From assembly GCF_001886815.1 (NCBI RefSeq), contig NZ_CP018099.1:4400501-4464500 (forward strand): a DNA stretch of 64,000 bases. Direction: 5' to 3'. The position numbers and the translations under genes are program-made. Under the pieces are notes generated by a model, which saw only the letters and a list, made by a program, of their open reading frames with translations, was not told the DNA's origin and searched no databases. The DNA comes from Caldithrix abyssi DSM 13497 (GTDB lineage Bacteria; Calditrichota; Calditrichia; Calditrichales; Calditrichaceae). Each line of letters begins with the position of its first letter. Position 1 is the stretch's first letter. Shown piece after piece: positions 53,292 to 61,912 of this stretch.

Positions 53292-54620
53292 TTATCTAAT
53301 TCCCATATAAATGATTGCCTTACGGTTCATAAGCCATCCAACGGCTACGATTAAATCTCTTTTAATACTTATTTCGTTTAAGTTCCCACTTATTTGAGGT
53401 AACTCTTTACCGTAATAATGCTTCCAATTTAAACCATTAAAATGAGATAGATGACCATAACCACCACATAATACAATATCATTCAGACTCTGTCCTCTAA
53501 TACCTGAAATATACAATAACGGTTGACTTTTATCTTCTTGCCATGAAGCATTTATTCCATAACTCTCAAATAGTCCAGCACCACCTATATAATATTTTCG
53601 TTCAGGCTTAAACCAGATTGCGGCTAAAGACATGTCAAGTTCGGAATCATTTAAATATTTTACCGTATTATTTTGAATTAAAAGAAGTTTTTTTCCTTGT
53701 GGTATTTGACCTCCATTTGAAGCAAGAGCGATTATTTGAAATTTATTATTTTCTGTTTTTGCTCCCCAAATATCACGAATATTTATCTGAATACCACTCT
53801 CAATCCGCTGCCACTTTTTCCCGTCGTAATGCGCAATTAAACCGCTATTGCCCACAACGTACAAATCCGAACTCGAGGTGCCCCAGATTTTGTTAATGGA
53901 ACCATTTATTTGCTTAATAAAACTGCAGTCATTAACAAAATTAGCACCATTATATTTAGTAATACTGGCGTCGATATGTCCAAAAACAATATTATTCTTA
54001 GAAAAAGCAAATACCGTTTTAATAGGAGGATAATCTACACCGCCACAAGCATTTGTTTTTATCTTTCTCAACTCCCATTTCTCCCCATCCCAGTGTGCGG
54101 CGTTGTACTTGTCGTTTGCCGTGTAAATCTCGCCCACGGCCCAGATGTCGTTCTCATCAATAATGGCCACGTCGTAAAAGCTGCTGCTGCCGCCTTCGCC
54201 GCCAAATTCAAAGGTTTGCCAGGTAAAATCGTGACTGGTGGTGTCCATGGTGGTGGCAGTTACCGTGGCGCTTTTAGTCAGCAACTCAGCGCCGTCATAA
54301 ACCGCCGCCTTAAAAGAGTAGTCGGTGTTGGGCCACAGGCCGTCCACGTACAACAGGCTGTCTTCAGCGCTCAGGGGCTTTTCCATAATCAATTTGTCGT
54401 CTTTAAACATCTTGAGCGTTTTGGTCAGGTAATCGTTTTTCGCTTGCAGGCTCAGCCAGGCTTCGGTGCAGGAAACGTCCAATACTTGCAGCTGCAGGTT
54501 TTGTGGGTTGTAAACGGGTTCGGTGCTTTTTTTGCAAGATGAAAGATTAAAGATTAAAGATGAAAGAAGGAAAAAAGACAAAAGACAAAAGACAAAAGAA
54601 TTAATTTTTCTGGTTTGCAT
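53292..54620 (-). CDS. lipoprotein with Fn3-like domain and propeller-type repeats
   Basis: 442 residues. The signal peptide ends in 'FNLSSC', so the protein is lipidated at about Cys29. A beta domain (about 40-125, 'NLQLQVLDVSCTEAWLSLQA') resembles fibronectin type III. It is followed by repeats such as 'IWAVGEIYTANDKYNAAHWDG', 'LYVVGNSGLIAHYDGKKWQR' and 'IVLCGGYGHLSHFNGLNWKH'. These have the 'G..G.I.HYDG..W' form of a surface beta-propeller family common in this kind of organism. No function is known. The start ATG 54620 has AGGAG seven bases before it. The signal-peptide codons lie in heptanucleotide repeats. Confidence 0.8.
   Translation of the reverse strand: MQTRKINSFVFCLLSFFLLSSLIFNLSSCKKSTEPVYNPQNLQLQVLDVSCTEAWLSLQAKNDYLTKTLKMFKDDKLIMEKPLSAEDSLLYVDGLWPNTDYSFKAAVYDGAELLTKSATVTATTMDTTSHDFTWQTFEFGGEGGSSSFYDVAIIDENDIWAVGEIYTANDKYNAAHWDGEKWELRKIKTNACGGVDYPPIKTVFAFSKNNIVFGHIDASITKYNGANFVNDCSFIKQINGSINKIWGTSSSDLYVVGNSGLIAHYDGKKWQRIESGIQINIRDIWGAKTENNKFQIIALASNGGQIPQGKKLLLIQNNTVKYLNDSELDMSLAAIWFKPERKYYIGGAGLFESYGINASWQEDKSQPLLYISGIRGQSLNDIVLCGGYGHLSHFNGLNWKHYYGKELPQISGNLNEISIKRDLIVAVGWLMNRKAIIYMGIR
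54542..54600. repeat. heptanucleotide repeats inside a signal-peptide coding region
   Basis: Plus strand: three AAAGATT/AAAGATG units, a short AAGG spacer, then four AAAAGAC/AAAAGAA units. They encode the hydrophobic core of the lipoprotein signal on the minus strand. Loss or gain of one unit would shift the frame. Confidence 0.85.
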
Positions 54621-55159
54621 GGTTTTGCTCCTGTTGTTTTGTACGGTTGTAGGTATTGGTAATTTACGGTGGGGAGCGCAAAAAATAAATAAAAATCGTT
54701 CGTTTATGGATTAAGGATGGTCGCTCTAAATTGGCCCAAATTCGGGGGGGGATACGCATGTACACCATTTTTTCTTCTACAAAAATTTTCAAAAGGATAA
54801 CCATCTTCATGGTTCAGTCCCTTATTTTAAATTTAAAAAAATCCTTTTAAAGAGATGAACCGTCCGTGGAGGTAAGTTAACTAATCAAAAATAAGATATG
54901 AAAAAATAAATTTCAAATGAAATTGGTTGGTTTTTGGTTTAGGGGTTTAGGGGGTTTAGGGGAGAGTGGCCACTCGCTCCCCTTCGGCTGCGCTGAGGGA
55001 GCGGTTTTTATCTCTGTGGCTGATAGGTCCCACCAGTGGATGAATTCTACGCGTTAAATTTTGCATGTAAGCTGATTCGTGGTTTAGCGGCAGGTAATCT
55101 CTCATTTAATAAAAGCGCGATTTCAGACCGGAGATGAAATCGCGCTTTTGAGGTTGGAA
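54621..55159. other. gene-free region: G-run repeat, short dispersed repeat, cysC terminator
   Basis: No gene is supported. The part next to 54621 should hold the promoter of the propeller lipoprotein. At 54937-54962 lies a run of GGTTTAGGGG-type units. At 54978-55002 is a CTTCGGCTGCGCT/GAGGGAGCG repeat. The right end carries the terminator of cysC. Confidence 0.7.
55111..55149 (-). terminator. intrinsic terminator after cysC
   Basis: A perfect 15-bp stem (AAAAGCGCGATTTCA / TGAAATCGCGCTTTT) with a 9-base loop, 10 bases past the cysC stop. The arms themselves supply A and T runs, so the hairpin could act in both directions. Confidence 0.88.
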
Positions 55160-55765
55160 TCAGATGATTTTCTTTTCTTTCAGATAATCGATGACCATCT
55201 GCGCGCTATCTTTTAACGACAATTTACTGGTATCGATCACCAGCTCCGGATTGAGCGGTTCTTCGTAAGGCGCGTCGATGCCCGTAAATTCTTTGATCTC
55301 GCCGGCGCGCGCTTTTTTGTAAAGGCCTTTGGGATCGCGCTCTTCTGCCACTTCCAGCGGCACTTTAACAAACACTTCGATAAATTCGCCGTCGTTTAAC
55401 AGAGCGCGGGCGTTGTCGCGGTCTTTTCGGTAAGGCGAAATAAAGGCGGTCATGGTAATAACGCCGGCCTGAGCAAACAGTTTGGCTACCTCGCCAATAC
55501 GCCGGATATTTTCTTCGCGGTCTTCCGGTGAAAAACCAAGGTTTTTATTTAAACCGTGGCGAATATTATCGCCATCCAGTACAAAGGTTAAATGTCCCAT
55601 TTTGTAAAGCATCTCTTCCACGGCATGGGCCAGGGTGGACTTCCCGGAGCCGGAAAGGCCGGTAAACCAGATGACGCAGCCTTTTTGTTTTAACAGTTTT
55701 TCACGGTCTTCTTTGGTAATCAAAGAAGGATGCCAGACAATATTGGTTGCTTTTTGAACGGTCAT
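55160..55765 (-). CDS. cysC: adenylylsulfate kinase
   Basis: 201 residues. Walker A 'GLSGSGKST' is at 36-44, 'DGDNIRHGL' binds substrate, and '[10 protein letters not shown]' is the APS-kinase motif. It phosphorylates adenylyl sulfate to PAPS with ATP. It follows sat by 19 bases, so the two steps of sulfate activation are made together; a terminator ends the pair. Confidence 0.96.
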   Translation of the reverse strand: MTVQKATNIVWHPSLITKEDREKLLKQKGCVIWFTGLSGSGKSTLAHAVEEMLYKMGHLTFVLDGDNIRHGLNKNLGFSPEDREENIRRIGEVAKLFAQAGVITMTAFISPYRKDRDNARALLNDGEFIEVFVKVPLEVAEERDPKGLYKKARAGEIKEFTGIDAPYEEPLNPELVIDTSKLSLKDSAQMVIDYLKEKKII

Positions 55766-55784
55766 GTATTGTTCTCCCTGAATT

Positions 55785-56957
55785 TTATCCGTTATTTTTG
55801 TAGTAGTCCATTAATATTTCAACCACTTCCGGTCGGCTAAATTCTTTTGGCGGTCGCTCGCCCTTGGAAAGCATTTCGCGCAATTTGGTGCCGCTGATCA
55901 ACAGGCGATCTTCTTTACCGTGCGGACAGGTTTTCATGGAAGCCATGCCGTCGCACTTGTAGCACCAGAACGTCCAGTCGATCATCAAGGGCTGGATGTG
56001 TAATTTGCCGGCGGGGATCTCTTCAAATATCTTCTGAGCGTCAAACGGACCGTAATAGTTGCCCACCCCGGCGTGATCGCGGCCGATGATCAGGTGCGTA
56101 CAGCCGAAGTTTTGACGAAAAATAGCATGGAGTACGGCTTCGCGCGGTCCGCCGTAACGCATTTCCATGGGGTAAACTTTTAAAACCACATGATCGCGCG
56201 GGTAATATTTGTCAAGCAGCACTTCGTAGCACTTCATGCGCACGTCTGCCGGAATGTCGCCCGGTTTCAGTTTGCCCACCAGCGGATGGATGAACAGACC
56301 GTCGATGATTTCCAGCGCGATTTTTGTTACAAACTCGTGGGAGCGGTGGATTGGGTTCCGCGTTTGAAAACCGGCGATGGTTTTCCAGCCTTTTTCGGCA
56401 AAAATTTTACGCGTTTCGGCCGGACGTGCGTAATAGGCGCCGAACTCATCTGCGTAGTGTAATTCGCTAAAAACTTTAACCGGCCCGGCCAGATAGATAT
56501 CGTGTTGGGCGTAAACTTTAGCCACGCCAGGATGCGCTTCATCATCGGTGCGAAATACGTTAAGCGCTTCGTGTTTTTTGTCGTAAGCGTACTTTTCTTC
56601 AACCACCATGGAGCCCATCAATTCGCCGCTCTCGTCGTCAACCAGAGCCACCTCGTCGCCTTCTTTCAGCGCGTCGGCCTGTTCCTGTGAGACGGAAAGT
56701 GTGATGGGAATTGGCCACAACGTTCCATCGGCCATTAACATGTCGGTTACCACCGTTTTGTAGTCTTTTTGGCGCATAAAGCCATCCAGCGGGCTAAAGG
56801 CGCCCATGCCCAGCATGATCAAATCGGAAGTTTCCCGCGAGCTGAGGCGCACCTGCGGCAGTGATTGGGCTTTTTCTTTTGCTTCTTTAAGAGCCTGTCC
56901 TTCAAGCATTAACGGCTTCAATTCACCTCCGTGTGGAGGAACTAATTTCGTACTCAT
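55785..56957 (-). CDS. sat: sulfate adenylyltransferase
   Basis: 390 residues, monofunctional ATP sulfurylase of the Sat (not CysDN) type. The active-site '[11 protein letters not shown]' and '[12 protein letters not shown]' are intact. The C-terminal part has '[16 protein letters not shown]', a Cys-rich zinc site known from thermophile and sulfate-reducer enzymes. It makes adenylyl sulfate from ATP and sulfate. The ribosome binding site GGAGAGGTCG precedes ATG 56957. No reductase gene (apr, cysH) is in view, so assimilation versus sulfation cannot be decided. Confidence 0.95.
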   Translation of the reverse strand: MSTKLVPPHGGELKPLMLEGQALKEAKEKAQSLPQVRLSSRETSDLIMLGMGAFSPLDGFMRQKDYKTVVTDMLMADGTLWPIPITLSVSQEQADALKEGDEVALVDDESGELMGSMVVEEKYAYDKKHEALNVFRTDDEAHPGVAKVYAQHDIYLAGPVKVFSELHYADEFGAYYARPAETRKIFAEKGWKTIAGFQTRNPIHRSHEFVTKIALEIIDGLFIHPLVGKLKPGDIPADVRMKCYEVLLDKYYPRDHVVLKVYPMEMRYGGPREAVLHAIFRQNFGCTHLIIGRDHAGVGNYYGPFDAQKIFEEIPAGKLHIQPLMIDWTFWCYKCDGMASMKTCPHGKEDRLLISGTKLREMLSKGERPPKEFSRPEVVEILMDYYKNNG

Positions 56958-57118
56958 CGACCTCTCCTGTTTTCATTCATTGATCTTTAAATAAGAATAA
57001 TCAAGGGGCAAATATAAGAAAAAAATTGTTTTAATGTGTGATTAGTTTGGCAGAAAGGGAAAAAGATCATTAAAAAACTAAAAGCGGCCAGCCCGGCGGA
57101 GGTGAATTGGATCGCTTT

Positions 57119-58084
57119 TTATTTGCGCAACCGGGCTAACTCGCGAAACAGTTGTTTTTCTTTTTCACTCAGGTTTTGCGGAATTTGCACATTTAGCTTA
57201 ATGTACAAATCGCCAAAACGTGTTTTACTGGCGTCTTTGGGCATGCCCAGACCTGGCAGACGAATGATCTTGCCGTTGTTGCTCTCGGCCGGGATGTTGA
57301 CTTTTACTTTGCCTTTAAGAGTTTGAATTTGTGCGCTGCCGCCTAAAACCGCCGTGTAGAGATCGATCGGCAGCTCCATGTGCAAATCATCGCCCGAACG
57401 CGTAAAAACCGGATGCGGTTTCAATCGCACAGTGATCAGTAAGTCGCCGTTGGGCCCGCCGTTAATGCCCGGGTTTCCCTTGCCTTTTAGTTTTAAAATC
57501 TGGCCGTCTTTTGTGCCGGGTTTTATTTTCAGCTTAATCGTCTGGTCATTAATTTTGAACAGCCTGGTTGTGCCGTGATACGCTTCTTCCAGAGAAATTT
57601 CAAGCTCGGCATGCACATCCTGACCCGGCATTGCATAGGATTGGGCATAGTCCGACCCGAATGGAGAGCGCTTTCTGCCGCCAAAAAAGGCGCCGAAAAT
57701 GTCATCCCCAAAGCCGCCTCCAAAGGCGTCGCCAAAGATGTCGCCAAAGGCAAATTCATAATGGCCATTATTATCCGAGCCAGCAAAGTTGTAGTGCTGC
57801 TGTTGCTGATACTGCTGGTACTTTTCGTACTGCTGGCGCGTCTTCTCATCCATTTGTTCAAATTGTTTCCAGTTTTCTCCATAGCGATCGTACAATTTTC
57901 GTTTCTCGGGGTCTGTTAAAACAGAATGGGCCTCATTGATCTGTTTAAACATCTCCTCCGCCTGCTTATCGCCAGGATTTTTATCCGGATGATATTTTGC
58001 CGCCAGCTTTCGATAGGCTTTTTTAATCTCTTCGGCGCTGGCCGTCTTGCTCACTCCTAATATTTCGTAGTAATCTTTTTTCAT
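57119..58084 (-). CDS. cbpA: CbpA-type J-domain co-chaperone
   Basis: About 321 residues from ATG 58084, with AGGAGG ten bases before it; a TTG six bases earlier is too close. The J domain (1-68) has 'HPDK' at 32-35. A Gly/Phe-rich linker follows ('[15 protein letters not shown]'), then two DnaJ C-terminal beta domains ('[19 protein letters not shown]', '[19 protein letters not shown]'). There is no Cys-rich zinc domain, so it is a class II J-protein like CbpA. It works with DnaK. It lies next to three small heat-shock genes and a mobile miniature repeat. Confidence 0.92.
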   Translation of the reverse strand: MKKDYYEILGVSKTASAEEIKKAYRKLAAKYHPDKNPGDKQAEEMFKQINEAHSVLTDPEKRKLYDRYGENWKQFEQMDEKTRQQYEKYQQYQQQQHYNFAGSDNNGHYEFAFGDIFGDAFGGGFGDDIFGAFFGGRKRSPFGSDYAQSYAMPGQDVHAELEISLEEAYHGTTRLFKINDQTIKLKIKPGTKDGQILKLKGKGNPGINGGPNGDLLITVRLKPHPVFTRSGDDLHMELPIDLYTAVLGGSAQIQTLKGKVKVNIPAESNNGKIIRLPGLGMPKDASKTRFGDLYIKLNVQIPQNLSEKEKQLFRELARLRK

Positions 58085-58116
58085 TTCCAATTCACCTCCT
58101 TACTTTTTTTCTCTCC

Positions 58117-58260
58117 TAGAGTTCTGCAAAATGCACATACATGTCATTTCGAATTCCGATTTATCGGGATGAGAAATCTTCTAACTTCAACAAAAACAAA
58201 AGATTTCTCGTCGCTCCGCTCCTCGAAATGACACTAAAATTTACATTTTGCAGAACTCTA
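58117..58260. mobile_element. miniature inverted-repeat element, 144 bases, with target duplication
   Basis: The ends are perfect 17-bp inverted repeats (TAGAGTTCTGCAAAATG / CATTTTGCAGAACTCTA). It is flanked on both sides by the same 11 bases, TTTTTCTCTCC (58106-58116 and 58261-58271), which looks like a target-site duplication. Inside lie inner inverted arms TGTCATTTCGA... / ...TCGAAATGACA and GAGAAATCTT / AAGATTTCTC. It has no coding capacity, so it would need a transposase in trans. A shorter relative is at 63694-63790. Confidence 0.88.
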
Positions 58261-58280
58261 TTTTTCTCTCCTGCAAATAT

Positions 58281-58312
58281 GCAAAAGGCCGACTGAGCTG
58301 CCGGCCTTTTGC
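58281..58312 (-). terminator. terminator after the hsp20 genes
   Basis: Perfect 11-bp stem GCAAAAGGCCG / CGGCCTTTTGC with a 10-base loop, 29 bases past the stop of the last hsp20 gene. Confidence 0.8.
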
Positions 58313-58341
58313 TTAATGAGGAGGAGTATGTGCGTTTTTAA

Positions 58342-58845
58342 TTATTTGGTTTTAACCTCAATCTTTTTGGCCTTCCGTTCCGATTCCGGTTTTTTCGGTA
58401 AGCGCACTTTTAGCACGCCGCGTTTGAATTCGGCTTCCACCTTATCCGGATCAATCTCTGCCGGTAGAGGAATATCGCGATGGAAACTGCCGTAAGAGCA
58501 TTCACGACGATAGAAGTTACCTTCTTTTTCCTCTTTTTCTTCTCTCTTTTCGCCGCGCAAAGTCAACACGTCGTCAGAAATGTTGATTTCAATATCCTCG
58601 GCATCCATGCCCGGCAGCTCTGCCGTAACGATGATCTCTTTGTCCTTTTCCTTTACATCCACGCTGGGGACAAAAGAACCGCTCACATCGCCGAAAAAGC
58701 GATCCGAAGTAATTTCGTTAAAAAAGTTGTCAAAGATGCGGTTTATCTCTTTTTGCAAGCTGTAAAATGGGCTAATCCATTCTTCGCGACGCACAGGCAC
58801 ATTCTTTTTCAGAAAATTGCCCTGAATCAGATCACGAATTGCCAT
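58342..58845 (-). CDS. Hsp20/alpha-crystallin small heat-shock protein
   Basis: 167 residues. The alpha-crystallin domain runs from about residue 55 to 150, with 'TAELPGMDAEDIEI' and the conserved 'GVLKVRLPK' near the end. The N-terminal arm ('EEWISPFYSLQKEINRIFDNFF') and the short charged tail ('ERKAKKIEVKTK') are typical of oligomer contacts, though the tail has no clear IxI motif. Such proteins hold unfolding proteins in solution. The start has AGGAGG eight bases upstream. Last of three tandem hsp20 genes. Confidence 0.95.
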   Translation of the reverse strand: MAIRDLIQGNFLKKNVPVRREEWISPFYSLQKEINRIFDNFFNEITSDRFFGDVSGSFVPSVDVKEKDKEIIVTAELPGMDAEDIEINISDDVLTLRGEKREEKEEKEGNFYRRECSYGSFHRDIPLPAEIDPDKVEAEFKRGVLKVRLPKKPESERKAKKIEVKTK

Positions 58846-58871
58846 AACTCCTCACCTCCTTTCACTGCAGG

Positions 58872-59273
58872 TTATTTAACCTTAACCTGAACTTTTTTAG
58901 CTTTCACCGGTTCAGCCTTCGGCAAGGTCACGGTCAGAACACCATTGTGATATTCTGCTTCAATCTTGTCCACGTCGATGTATTCGTTTACCGTAAAAGA
59001 ACGTTCGTAATCGCCCAGATCGTATTCGTTGTAAACCAGTTCGTAACCTTCGGGAATATCGTAGTTTACCTGACCACGCAAGGTCAGCACATCATTGTCC
59101 AGCGTTACATCAATGGTCTTCTCATCCACGCCCGGCATTTCGGCTACCAGAATAATGGCCTCGTTGGTTTCATAAATATCCACTGCCGGGGCGAACACTT
59201 TGCGATCACGGGTTCTTTCAACTTTTTCTAATTTATCGCTTTCACGTTTTTGCAGTGTTTTTTTGTCTGCCAT
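58872..59273 (-). CDS. Hsp20/alpha-crystallin small heat-shock protein
   Basis: 133 residues from ATG 59273, whose AGGAGG lies eight bases upstream; an ATG nine bases earlier overlaps that site and is unlikely. It has an alpha-crystallin core with 'LVAEMPGVDEKTIDVTLD' and ends in 'GVLTVTLPKAEP'. The N-terminal arm is short and very charged. It is the most diverged of the three, with 'YDIPEGYELVYNEYDLGDYERSF' in place of the usual loop. Middle gene of the trio. Confidence 0.94.
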   Translation of the reverse strand: MADKKTLQKRESDKLEKVERTRDRKVFAPAVDIYETNEAIILVAEMPGVDEKTIDVTLDNDVLTLRGQVNYDIPEGYELVYNEYDLGDYERSFTVNEYIDVDKIEAEYHNGVLTVTLPKAEPVKAKKVQVKVK

Positions 59274-59295
59274 AGTCCTCACCTCCTTTCATTAA

Positions 59296-59730
59296 TTATT
59301 TGCTTTTTACCTGAATTTTGCGCGGTTTGTCGGCTTCAGCGCGCGGTAAAACGATGGTCAGAACGCCTTTTTCAAAATTGGCTTCTACTTTGTCGTTTTC
59401 TACCGCATAAGGCAACGAGATGGTGCGCTGAAAGCTATCCACATCGATTTCCTTACGATGGAAGGTAACATCCTTTTCAGGTTCAGGCAGTTTACGTTCT
59501 CCCTTGATGTGTAATTCGTCATTCAGCACGGTAATCTCCAGTTTATCCGGATCGAAACCGGGTAATTCGGCCGTAACAATCGCCTGGTCGTCTTTAACCC
59601 ACATGTTGATGGCCGGATAGCGACGAACGGCAACACGGCTGAATGTATCACGGAACAGACGGTTCATCTCGTCATGAATGCGATCCAATTCGCGCCATGG
59701 ATCTACCTGCCACATTCTTGCTAAGGTCAT
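59296..59730 (-). CDS. Hsp20/alpha-crystallin small heat-shock protein
   Basis: 144 residues. The N-terminal arm 'WQVDPWRELDRIHDEMNRLF' leads into an alpha-crystallin domain (about 40-135) with 'TAELPGFDPDKLEI' and 'GVLTIVLPRAE'. First gene of the three. It has a good AGGAGG site and a candidate promoter about 50 bases upstream. Together with CbpA it points to a heat-protection cluster, as might be expected of a thermophile, though the three proteins do not prove that. Confidence 0.95.
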   Translation of the reverse strand: MTLARMWQVDPWRELDRIHDEMNRLFRDTFSRVAVRRYPAINMWVKDDQAIVTAELPGFDPDKLEITVLNDELHIKGERKLPEPEKDVTFHRKEIDVDSFQRTISLPYAVENDKVEANFEKGVLTIVLPRAEADKPRKIQVKSK

Positions 59731-59777
59731 GGTTCATCCCTCCTTTCTTGATTGTTTTCGTTTTCGCCTTTTAACAA

Positions 59778-59793
59778 TACAAACCTCGTGCCA
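59778..59793 (-). promoter_or_regulatory. sigma-54-like promoter candidate before the hsp20 trio
   Basis: The minus strand reads TGGCACGAGGTTTGTA. It matches the sigma-54 pattern TGGCACG-N4-TTGCW except for T in place of C in the -12 element. It lies 48 bases before the first hsp20 start. The spacing of the GG and TG pairs is right. No upstream activator site was identified, and a sigma-70 promoter close by cannot be excluded. Confidence 0.4.
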
Positions 59794-60404
59794 CAACCGT
59801 TAATTTCTGTATTATCAACAAGTTCTAAGTTTTTTTAAAATATTAGAGCTAATTGAGCGCTTGACAATATGACAGCGATTTTGCAAAAATTAAAGAAAGG
59901 TGTGAAAATATGACAAGTCGGAGACGGGGGGGAATAATGTAAGAGTTTAAGAGTTTATGGGTTTAGAAGTTTAGGATACTTCCTTCAAAAAATGTAATGT
60001 CTTAGCGTGCGAAATTTTTTGTGCTGCTGTATTGGTTGAATAGTTAATTAGTTGAATGGTTGAATAGAAATTTATAAATGCGCAAATATTGAACATCATT
60101 GGAGAAAAATTTCCAACGAACAGTTCTTCCTACTCTCCCAGACTCTTTTTCTTGGAAAGGGGGTGAGGGAAAGAAAAACTTTATAAAAATACATTGTCTT
60201 TGACTTCTGGGACAGCCCCAGAGAGCAGGGGGGCAATTGAAACTATTTTTAACTTAAAACATTCTTTGTGCCTTTTGTGAATTTTCTGTGCGCTCTGTGG
60301 TTGTTTAAATTCCTGCGGGAATGTTTTTGTTTGCTGGTATGCTTTACTACAATTAAAAATTATCACACGAAGTGGGAGGCTGTGCCCGAATTACGGATTA
60401 CGAA

Positions 60405-60532
60405 TAGTAGAGTGCCGGTTTGCTTAGCTTGCGTCTTAAATGTTAAATAATTTTCAGCGATTATTGGCGTAATCTGCGAGAAAATTACTTTGCGCACGTT
60501 GCGGTTGATTTTGGTTGCGGCTACGCTGCCTT
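60405..60532. repeat. dispersed ~155-base repeat, copy 1 (inner 130 bases)
   Basis: Shares GCGTAATCTGCGAGAAAATT and ACTTTGCGCACGTTGCGGTT and TGATTTTGGTTGCGGCTACG with 61751-61904. A related end piece (GGGACAGCCCCAGAGAGC) lies at 60209, so this copy seems split by about 190 bases. Confidence 0.85.
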
Positions 60533-60651
60533 AGGGGTAATTTTTGAACCTTGATTAGTCGGATTGTTGGATTGCCTTGATTCAGTGCTGTGCGCCATAA
60601 AAAACTTACACACAATTGTAAAAAGAAATTTTCAAAGTAAAAACGTTAACT

Positions 60652-60686
60652 CTTGTTAATCCTGTAATCACGAAAATCATGGTTCA
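60652..60686. repeat. 35-base dispersed repeat, copy 2
   Basis: CTTGTTAATCCTGTAATCAC then GAAAATCATGGTTCA; 33 of 35 bases match the copy at 52917-52951. Confidence 0.8.
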
Positions 60687-60782
60687 AAAGGGCGGTTTGA
60701 GATCAGCCGACTGTTTAGCTGTGGAGCTGCTAATCATGCCTGCCCGGGTAGAGTGGGCGCCGCTTTAAAAGCTTAATCGCCA

Positions 60783-61196
60783 TTAAAAGAAAAAATCATC
60801 ATCAAAGAATCGGCGCAACAGGTAACGACGCAGCCTTTCAAAATATCGTAGTTCTTCCTCCAGAATCGAATCAAAATTCCCGGCCCCTGTCTCCTTTCTG
60901 GGAATAAGTGGTTCTGGCCTGCCTCGCCATGTACTCTTCATACTCTTTTTACCGGATTTATCGTAACCTACCACGTTCACTTTTATTGTTTCCCCTAAGT
61001 TTTCATTGTAGGTTTTACGCTTTTGCGGATCGATTAACGTATGGTATGCTTCATTGATCTCCTTAATCTGTTCATCTTCTTCACAGCGCCCGGTCTTATC
61101 AGGGTGGTGTCTCTTTACCAGGTCGCGGTATGCCGATTTTATTTCCCGCGTTGTTGCCGTTCTTTTTACGCCCAGTATTTTGTAATAGTCCTTCAT
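60783..61196 (-). CDS. small J-domain protein
   Basis: 137 residues from ATG 61196 (reading MKDYYKILGVKRT). The J domain (1-66) keeps 'HPDK' at 31-34. The rest has no C-terminal chaperone domain; it is basic ('GYDKSGKKSMKSTWRGRPEP') and ends in an odd 'RRYLLRRFFDDDFFF' tail. It probably stimulates DnaK for one client or site. It stands alone between two copies of the dispersed repeat, with no partner gene. Confidence 0.85.
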   Translation of the reverse strand: MKDYYKILGVKRTATTREIKSAYRDLVKRHHPDKTGRCEEDEQIKEINEAYHTLIDPQKRKTYNENLGETIKVNVVGYDKSGKKSMKSTWRGRPEPLIPRKETGAGNFDSILEEELRYFERLRRYLLRRFFDDDFFF

Positions 61197-61220
61197 TTTT
61201 AATCCCGCGATTCTTCCCAT

Positions 61221-61912
61221 TCCTTTTATTAATATAGATATGAGCCATTCCCCTTAAAGTTACATTAAATCGGCCCTTTCATACCTTAAGAAAACTTTTC
61301 TCTTAAAACACAAAATAAAAAATACCTAAAAAATTTTCCTGCCAAAAGACTGCCGCGCTTTTATTTAGCAAAATTTTTATTCTGCCTACAGAATACTGCA
61401 TGCCTAATAGGTGTCCGGCATAGAGGTATTATTCGGAGTTGAAATTTTATTAACGTTAACTTATTTCCCTACCGCTTTACCCATTCCCAATTTGGTTGCC
61501 CTGTGGGCCTGCCCTGGTGGCGTGTTTTTTAGAATAATTCCTTCGTAGCATCTAGTCCCGCCCTTTCGGGATTCGAAAATTTTTGTGCCGCAGAAATGGT
61601 TGATTAGTTGATTAGTTGAATGGTTGAATGGCAACTGTCCACGTTCAGCGTTAATCTCTCCCAGACTATTATTCTGGAAGAAGGGGGGGGGCGGGGAGTG
61701 AGGGCTATTGTAAAATTTTTCCTATTTTTTTATAAACATTCATTTAATATCGCTTTTAGGACAGCCCCGGGAGCAATTGGATTTGCTTAACTTTTCTCTC
61801 AAAATAATTTGTTTAATCTTTTTCTGCGATTATTTTCGTAATCTGCGAGAAAATTACTTTGCGCACGTTACGGTTGATTTTGGTTGCGGCTAGGCTGCCT
61901 TAGTTGATTAAA
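61221..61912. other. gene-free region with AT-rich DNA and a dispersed-repeat copy
   Basis: AT-rich for about 250 bases, then a TTGATTAGTTGATTAGTTGA tract (61600-61630) related to 60031-60066. A C/G-rich stretch and the repeat copy at 61751-61904 follow. A short piece near 61249 (CCCCTTAAAGTTACATTAAA) matches one at 63818. No gene is supported. Confidence 0.75.
61751..61904. repeat. dispersed ~155-base repeat, copy 2 (forward)
   Basis: Starts CGCTTTTAGGACAGCC and ends GGCTAGGCTGCCTTAG. It is an intact forward copy and lies 8 bases beyond the stop of the glycosyltransferase gene. The copy at 63841-64000 is the same sequence inverted. Confidence 0.9.

Larger units (their letters stand above)
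59800..60782. other. gene-free repeat-rich region
   Basis: The first ~150 bases are the leader of the hsp20 genes. The rest has no coding signal I would accept. It holds a TTGAATGGTTGAATAG simple tract, parts of a dispersed repeat (copy at 60405-60532), and a 35-base repeat (60652-60686). The frames open on the minus strand at 60181-60366 and elsewhere have no family match. Confidence 0.7.

Noticed and set aside
53910-54542. 210-residue plus-strand frame opposite the propeller lipoprotein
   Set aside because: Antisense shadow; the minus-strand protein has a signal peptide, lipobox and repeats.
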